DNA of 6,400 nt from an uncultured Saprospiraceae bacterium (GTDB lineage: Bacteria; Bacteroidota; Bacteroidia; Chitinophagales; Saprospiraceae). How positions within the stretch are numbered: the stretch's first letter is position 1; each line of letters begins with the position of its first letter. The stretch is taken from NCBI GenBank assembly GCA_937930625.1, contig CALHBW010000116.1:1-6400 (forward strand), given 5' to 3'. Shown here piece after piece: positions 5,598 through 6,400 of this stretch. Below the pieces are notes generated by a model, which was not told the origin of the DNA, ran no database searches, and saw only the letters and a program-made list of their open reading frames with translations. The translations under genes were made by a program, and so were the position numbers.

Positions 5598-5672
5598 ATG
5601 CAAAAAACCAAAGTTTTTATCGCTTATGCGCGAGAGTATGAGTTGGTTTTCTGGGGGTTAGGATTTGTGTGA
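5598..5672 (+). pseudogene. 5' remnant of a possible TIR-domain gene
   Basis: This short ORF of 24 codons reads MQKTKVFIAYAREYELVFWG and ends shortly after with a TGA at 5670-5672. The first 15 residues resemble the opening strand of TIR domains (consensus K-V-F-I-S-Y-A-x-E/R-D), which in bacteria often act as NAD-degrading effectors of immune systems. The acidic residue usually following the Arg-Glu is Tyr here, and nothing TIR-like follows. I infer that only the start of the gene survives, the break lying near 5640, and that the product is not functional. The stop codon directly abuts the end of the opposite-strand gene. The match is short, so chance similarity is possible. Confidence 0.48.
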
Positions 5673-5876
5673 CTATACCTGCACATCAATCTGATACTCC
5701 GACATAATCTCCTTCAATTCAAGCAGAAAACGCTGCTTCATATCTTTGTACTGACTCACCATGACGGCATCTTTTGATTCAGTTTGGTGGAGGTCAATCA
5801 TGGCATTCAATTTTTTGATTTGTGCCATGATGTCCATGACTCTCACTTGGTCGTCTGTGATTGTATTGTCAATCAT
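5673..5876 (-). CDS. Small helical protein of unknown function downstream of Uma2
   Basis: This 67-residue protein has no recognised domain. Most of it looks alpha-helical: one helix at about residues 8-30 (DDQVRVMDIMAQIKKLNAMI) and another at about 42-62 (QYKDMKQRFLLELKEIMSEY), with heptad-like Leu/Ile/Met spacing that suggests a coiled-coil hairpin. There is no signal peptide or membrane segment. It starts 15 bases after the stop of the Uma2-family gene on the same strand, so the two are probably co-transcribed. From memory, small proteins with a similar ISNDxxMxxQYExxKxxFLxEL-like pattern are frequent in Bacteroidota, sometimes beside DUF820 genes; this is unverified. It could be a partner or regulator of the upstream protein. 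Confidence 0.68.
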   Translation of the reverse strand: MIDNTITDDQVRVMDIMAQIKKLNAMIDLHQTESKDAVMVSQYKDMKQRFLLELKEIMSEYQIDVQV

Positions 5877-5891
5877 TGATGTACATTATTC

Positions 5892-6400
5892 TTATTTCAA
5901 GTTCTCAAAAATCTCATCTACACTCACAGTAAAATCAATACCTTCACAAGTTACCATTTCACCTGCTTTGAAGATAGTTTTTATTTGATAATCAGTGTTT
6001 TTTGGTTGTTTAAAAACCTCAATTTGATAATCTTGAAGGTTGACAATCCAATATTCGGGAACATTGGAAGCAGCATAAATTGGAGCTTTTACCTTGCGGT
6101 CTCTCTTGAGCGATGAATCTGCTACTTCGATGACGAGTAGAAGGTCTTCGGGCTTCATACTCGAACTCAAATACTTGTCTTTACGATATTTGGCTATGGC
6201 AAAATCAGGCATTGGTGCACCATATTCTCCAAATTTTATAGGGCTTTGTGGCGAACAGCAATACTTACCCAAACAATGCGCCATTAGCAGTTCATTAAAA
6301 AGCACAATCATCCCGAAATGCGGGTCATTCATTAGTCCCATAACTACAATGATTCCATTTAGTAATTCAACTCGTTCATCATCGAAAATGCCCGTTTCGA
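5892..6400 (-). CDS. Uma2-family (DUF820) PD-(D/E)XK-type nuclease-like protein, 5'-partial
   Basis: The frame is open to the right edge of the window. Upstream of the first ATG at 6341 it encodes ETGIFDDERVELLNGIIVV, the normal N-terminal block of Uma2 proteins (G-I-F-x-x-D-x-R-V-E-L-x-x-G), so the true start lies beyond 6400 and the ATG at 6341 is internal. Numbering from that internal Met, MPDFAIAK (Asp46), LLLVIEVADSSL (Glu72) and DRKVKAPIYA (Lys83/Lys85) supply the acidic and basic residues expected of the PD-(D/E)XK fold. VPEYWIVNLQDYQIEVFKQP (94-113) is a hallmark of the family. The C-terminus is complete. The family is annotated as putative endonuclease, but its biological role is not established; copies are abundant and mobile in cyanobacteria and Bacteroidota. 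The 67-residue gene follows after 15 bases. Confidence 0.87.
   Translation of the reverse strand, partial: ETGIFDDERVELLNGIIVVMGLMNDPHFGMIVLFNELLMAHCLGKYCCSPQSPIKFGEYGAPMPDFAIAKYRKDKYLSSSMKPEDLLLVIEVADSSLKRDRKVKAPIYAASNVPEYWIVNLQDYQIEVFKQPKNTDYQIKTIFKAGEMVTCEGIDFTVSVDEIFENLK

Larger units (their letters stand above)
5286..5672. other. Repeat-bearing stretch without an intact gene
   Basis: These 387 bases between the antitoxin start and the small minus-strand gene hold no credible intact gene. They contain the antitoxin promoter, an inverted-repeat pair, a third copy of the same repeat, a short stem-loop and a 24-codon TIR-like gene remnant, each listed separately. The rest (5434-5491) is A/T-rich with nothing recognisable. 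Confidence 0.7.

Noticed and set aside
5761..5988. 75-codon plus-strand ORF opposite the small helical gene
   Set aside because: It spans the end of Uma2, the gap and the small gene in antisense; its hydrophobic look comes from complementing helical coding sequence.

Overview
The window looks like chromosomal DNA of a member of the Bacteroidota. The evidence is two secreted proteins with SprB-like repeats and C-terminal type IX secretion (T9SS type A) sorting domains, a promoter matching the Bacteroidota consensus (TTTG, about 20 bases, TAnnTTTG), absence of obvious Shine-Dalgarno sequences, and G/C-rich palindromic repeats of a kind I remember from such genomes. The genus cannot be fixed from this sequence.

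Left part (1-1969, + strand): the 3' portion of a penicillin-binding protein 1C gene (pbpC). It enters at the end of the glycosyltransferase domain and continues through the whole transpeptidase and C-terminal domains. A palindromic repeat of about 118 bases (266-383) sits in frame inside this gene, in the linker between the two enzymatic domains. An A/T-rich gap (1970-2122) follows, with a short CGGAT-type repeat, a hairpin and a plausible promoter.

Middle part (2123-4537, + strand): two tandem paralogous genes for secreted surface proteins. They share nearly identical leaders and signal peptides and very similar C-terminal sorting domains. The middles differ, with five repeats in the first gene and two in the second.

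Right part (4538-6400): an accessory, scrambled region. A 5' fragment of a pirin-family gene (4581-4697) breaks off abruptly. It is followed by a minus-strand RelE/ParE-type toxin-antitoxin operon (4753-5285), flanked by an exact 19-base direct repeat that nobody would see from the gene calls alone. Next come a perfect 27-base inverted repeat with a third copy, a small stem-loop, and a 24-codon ORF whose first residues resemble the start of a TIR domain (5598-5672). On the minus strand lie a Uma2-family (DUF820, PD-(D/E)XK-like) gene running off the right edge and, 15 bases downstream of it, a small helical protein of unknown function.

I see no complete new multi-gene system. The signals most worth following are the in-frame repeat insertion in pbpC, the direct repeats bracketing the toxin-antitoxin module, the two beheaded gene starts (pirin and TIR-like), and the Uma2 plus small-protein pair.
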